DNA from: Zooshikella sp050749885 | GTDB taxonomy: Bacteria > Pseudomonadota > Gammaproteobacteria > Pseudomonadales > Zooshikellaceae | Direction of reading: 5' to 3' | DNA length: 64,000 nt | Assembly: GCF_050749885.1 (NCBI RefSeq) | Contig: NZ_JBOIUB010000004.1 | Coordinates: 124,001 to 188,000, forward strand | Shown: positions 62,611 to 64,000 of the stretch, piece by piece | How the letters are laid out: each line of letters begins with the position of its first letter | Numbering within the stretch: the stretch's first letter is position 1 | Notes under the pieces: model-generated | What the model was told of the DNA's origin: nothing | What the model saw: only the letters and a program-made list of their open reading frames with translations | Database searches by the model: none | Program-made: the position numbers and the translations under genes

Positions 62611-62880
62611 TTTATGATATCCAAACAGGATTACTTCTATCTGCATAGTCTCATTACTGACGGTTGAAGCTTTACAGTAGAGGCTAAATGACTTCGTATT
62701 CTTATTTTATGCCTGTGCTTAGCATCACAGCATATCTTGCCTCTAGACTAACAAAAATCCAGTAAATCGAACAATTTGCCTGCTTATCACGTTCCTCAAC
62801 TTAGTTACTATATCAGTCACACTCGCAATAAAACTATGCTGCTTGCACTGAACATCCGTTGCATTGCCAGAGGTGACCCT
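62611..62880. promoter_or_regulatory. divergent promoter region of the AraC regulator and manA
   Basis: 270 bases between divergent genes. GAGGTGA (62870-62876) is a strong ribosome site for manA. Candidate -35/-10 boxes were not distinct enough to call. Confidence 0.4.
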
Positions 62881-64000
62881 ATGTCGCTCTTTAAGCTTGA
62901 TAATGTTATTCAAAATTATGCTTGGGGTAGCAAACATGCTATTTCCCACTTATTTGGCATTAATAATCCCAAACAAGAGCCTCAGGCTGAAATCTGGATG
63001 GGCGTTCACCCTAATGGTTGCTCCAAAGTCATAGAAACTGGTCAGTTACTCTCTGATGTATTAAGACAAAACCCTGAGCAATTACTTGGGGACTATACCG
63101 CTAAGCGATTTGGCAACCTACCTTTTCTATTTAAAGTGCTCTCTGCCGATGCGCCGCTATCTATTCAGGTTCATCCAAACAAACATAATGCAGAAATGGG
63201 CTTCCTTAAAGAAAACCTGGCGGGTATTCCCCCTCACGCGGCCAATCGAAATTATAAGGACGCAAATCACAAGCCTGAATTAATCTATGCCTTAACCCCT
63301 TATAAAGCGATGAATGGATTTCGCCCCATAAAACAGATACTGTCTTTATTCCAGCAGGCAAATTTGCCATCGCTTACTGCAGAAGTGGCACAGTTTAAGA
63401 AATCGAGGAATAAAGATGGGCTACGCTCATTTTTTAAATCACTGATGAGCCTTGATCCAGCAAAAATAAGACATGTTTTGTGTGAGTTAGATGATAGATT
63501 ATCTCAACCCAGCCATACTGCGTTAGCCCGTAAAGCATTCGAATATATTCGTTTGTTTAAAGAGTTCTATAAGGAGGATATTGGGCTACTTGCGCCGCTA
63601 CTTTTAAATATTGTGGAGCTGGCTCCTGGGGAAGCCATGTTCTTGCACACAGAAACCCCTCATGCCTATGTGCAAGGTACCAGTTTAGAAATAATGGCTA
63701 ACTCAGATAATGTTTTACGAGCAGGACTAACACCAAAATATATTGATCTCAATGAACTTATCGCTAATACGCGTTTTGAACCTATAAAACCAAGACAGAT
63801 TAAACTACACCCTATTCACAAAGAAGATAGATTAAGTTTTCCCGTTCCTGTTGATGATTTTGGTTTGGATATTATTTTTTCTGATACTACAAAAAAAACT
63901 CAATTTGTTCGTAGTCCTGAAATTATTTTTTGTATTAATGGTAAGGTTACATTAAGTGAGAGTAGCCAGGAAGTTATCTTAAACACAGGTGAGTCTGTAT
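62881..64000 (+). CDS. manA: mannose-6-phosphate isomerase class I, 3' end outside the window
   Basis: ATG 62881 follows GAGGTGA and the frame stays open to the window edge, giving 373 residues without a stop. Zinc and active-site segments of class I phosphomannose isomerase are present: NYAWGSK (about 12-18), SIQVHPNKHNAE (about 97-108) with Gln and His ligands, KPELIYAL (about 134-141) with the Glu ligand, and TETPHAYVQG (about 260-269). It interconverts mannose 6-phosphate and fructose 6-phosphate. Next to the frw-pfl locus it would feed phosphorylated sugars to glycolysis. The last 20 or so residues are not visible. Confidence 0.92.
   Translation, partial: MSLFKLDNVIQNYAWGSKHAISHLFGINNPKQEPQAEIWMGVHPNGCSKVIETGQLLSDVLRQNPEQLLGDYTAKRFGNLPFLFKVLSADAPLSIQVHPNKHNAEMGFLKENLAGIPPHAANRNYKDANHKPELIYALTPYKAMNGFRPIKQILSLFQQANLPSLTAEVAQFKKSRNKDGLRSFFKSLMSLDPAKIRHVLCELDDRLSQPSHTALARKAFEYIRLFKEFYKEDIGLLAPLLLNIVELAPGEAMFLHTETPHAYVQGTSLEIMANSDNVLRAGLTPKYIDLNELIANTRFEPIKPRQIKLHPIHKEDRLSFPVPVDDFGLDIIFSDTTKKTQFVRSPEIIFCINGKVTLSESSQEVILNTGESV

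Overview
The window looks like chromosome from an AT-rich, probably marine gammaproteobacterium. Family content (RNase II, TrmA, XdhABC/PuuD, a PflD/Frw locus, tricorn-like protease, AmmeMemoRadiSam) and long intergenic spacers fit an Oceanospirillales-type genome of the Zooshikella/Spartinivicinus kind; that placement is inference. I see no tRNA, rRNA, CRISPR array or intact insertion sequence. Both ends cut a gene: a HEAT-like protein at the left edge and mannose-6-phosphate isomerase at the right edge.

Layout. 1-5.4 kb: a very AT-rich run of secreted or membrane-anchored proteins of unknown role around a large exported protein with a phospholipase C/P1-nuclease-type His/Asp motif. It ends in a strong terminator. 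5.9-8.0 kb: an exported type I phosphodiesterase fused to hemopexin-like repeats. 8.1-11 kb: a NadR-like ATPase and RNase II. 12-14.6 kb: the three AmmeMemoRadiSam genes, with amrAB divergent from amrS. 15.4-18.8 kb: a tricorn-type protease carrying a run of ten G. 20.3-31.4 kb: a HypX/HoxX protein, a beta-CASP metallo-hydrolase, an overlapping three-gene operon (archaeal-type AMP/thymidine phosphorylase, PRPP-synthetase-like protein, phosphoketolase-like enzyme) and a Lon-family protease convergent with it. 31.5-40 kb: a globin, small membrane proteins, a DUF805 protein with a pilin-like tail, a purine permease-trmA operon, a spacer with clustered DnaA boxes, a GntR/UTRA regulator and an unusual zinc-ribbon SDR.

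41-44 kb is a glycine betaine/choline-type ABC transporter. 44.4-51.3 kb is a purine-catabolic run (PuuD urate hydroxylase, DMT exporter/importer, XdhA, XdhB, XdhC) whose genes nearly all touch or overlap. It is followed by a promoter, a candidate structured leader, a small basic protein and a small tyrosine-phosphatase-like protein. 53-64 kb is a sugar PTS and glycyl-radical locus: a HPr-EI-EIIA fusion on the minus strand, then EIIC, EIIB, glycyl radical enzyme, its activase, a 35-residue ORF, a second EIIB, a convergent AraC regulator and manA. This reproduces the E. coli frw-pflDC-yijO gene set. The GRE has a GCVE active site rather than the Cys-Cys of pyruvate formate-lyase, so its substrate is probably a phosphorylated sugar or polyol brought in by the PTS.

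The most promising leads are the phosphorylase/PRPP/phosphoketolase operon as a nucleotide-salvage route to acetyl phosphate, the GRE-PTS locus, the leader plus small-protein/phosphatase pair at 51.35-52.1 kb, the DnaA-box cluster at 37.1-37.35 kb, and the secreted-protein block at the left end.
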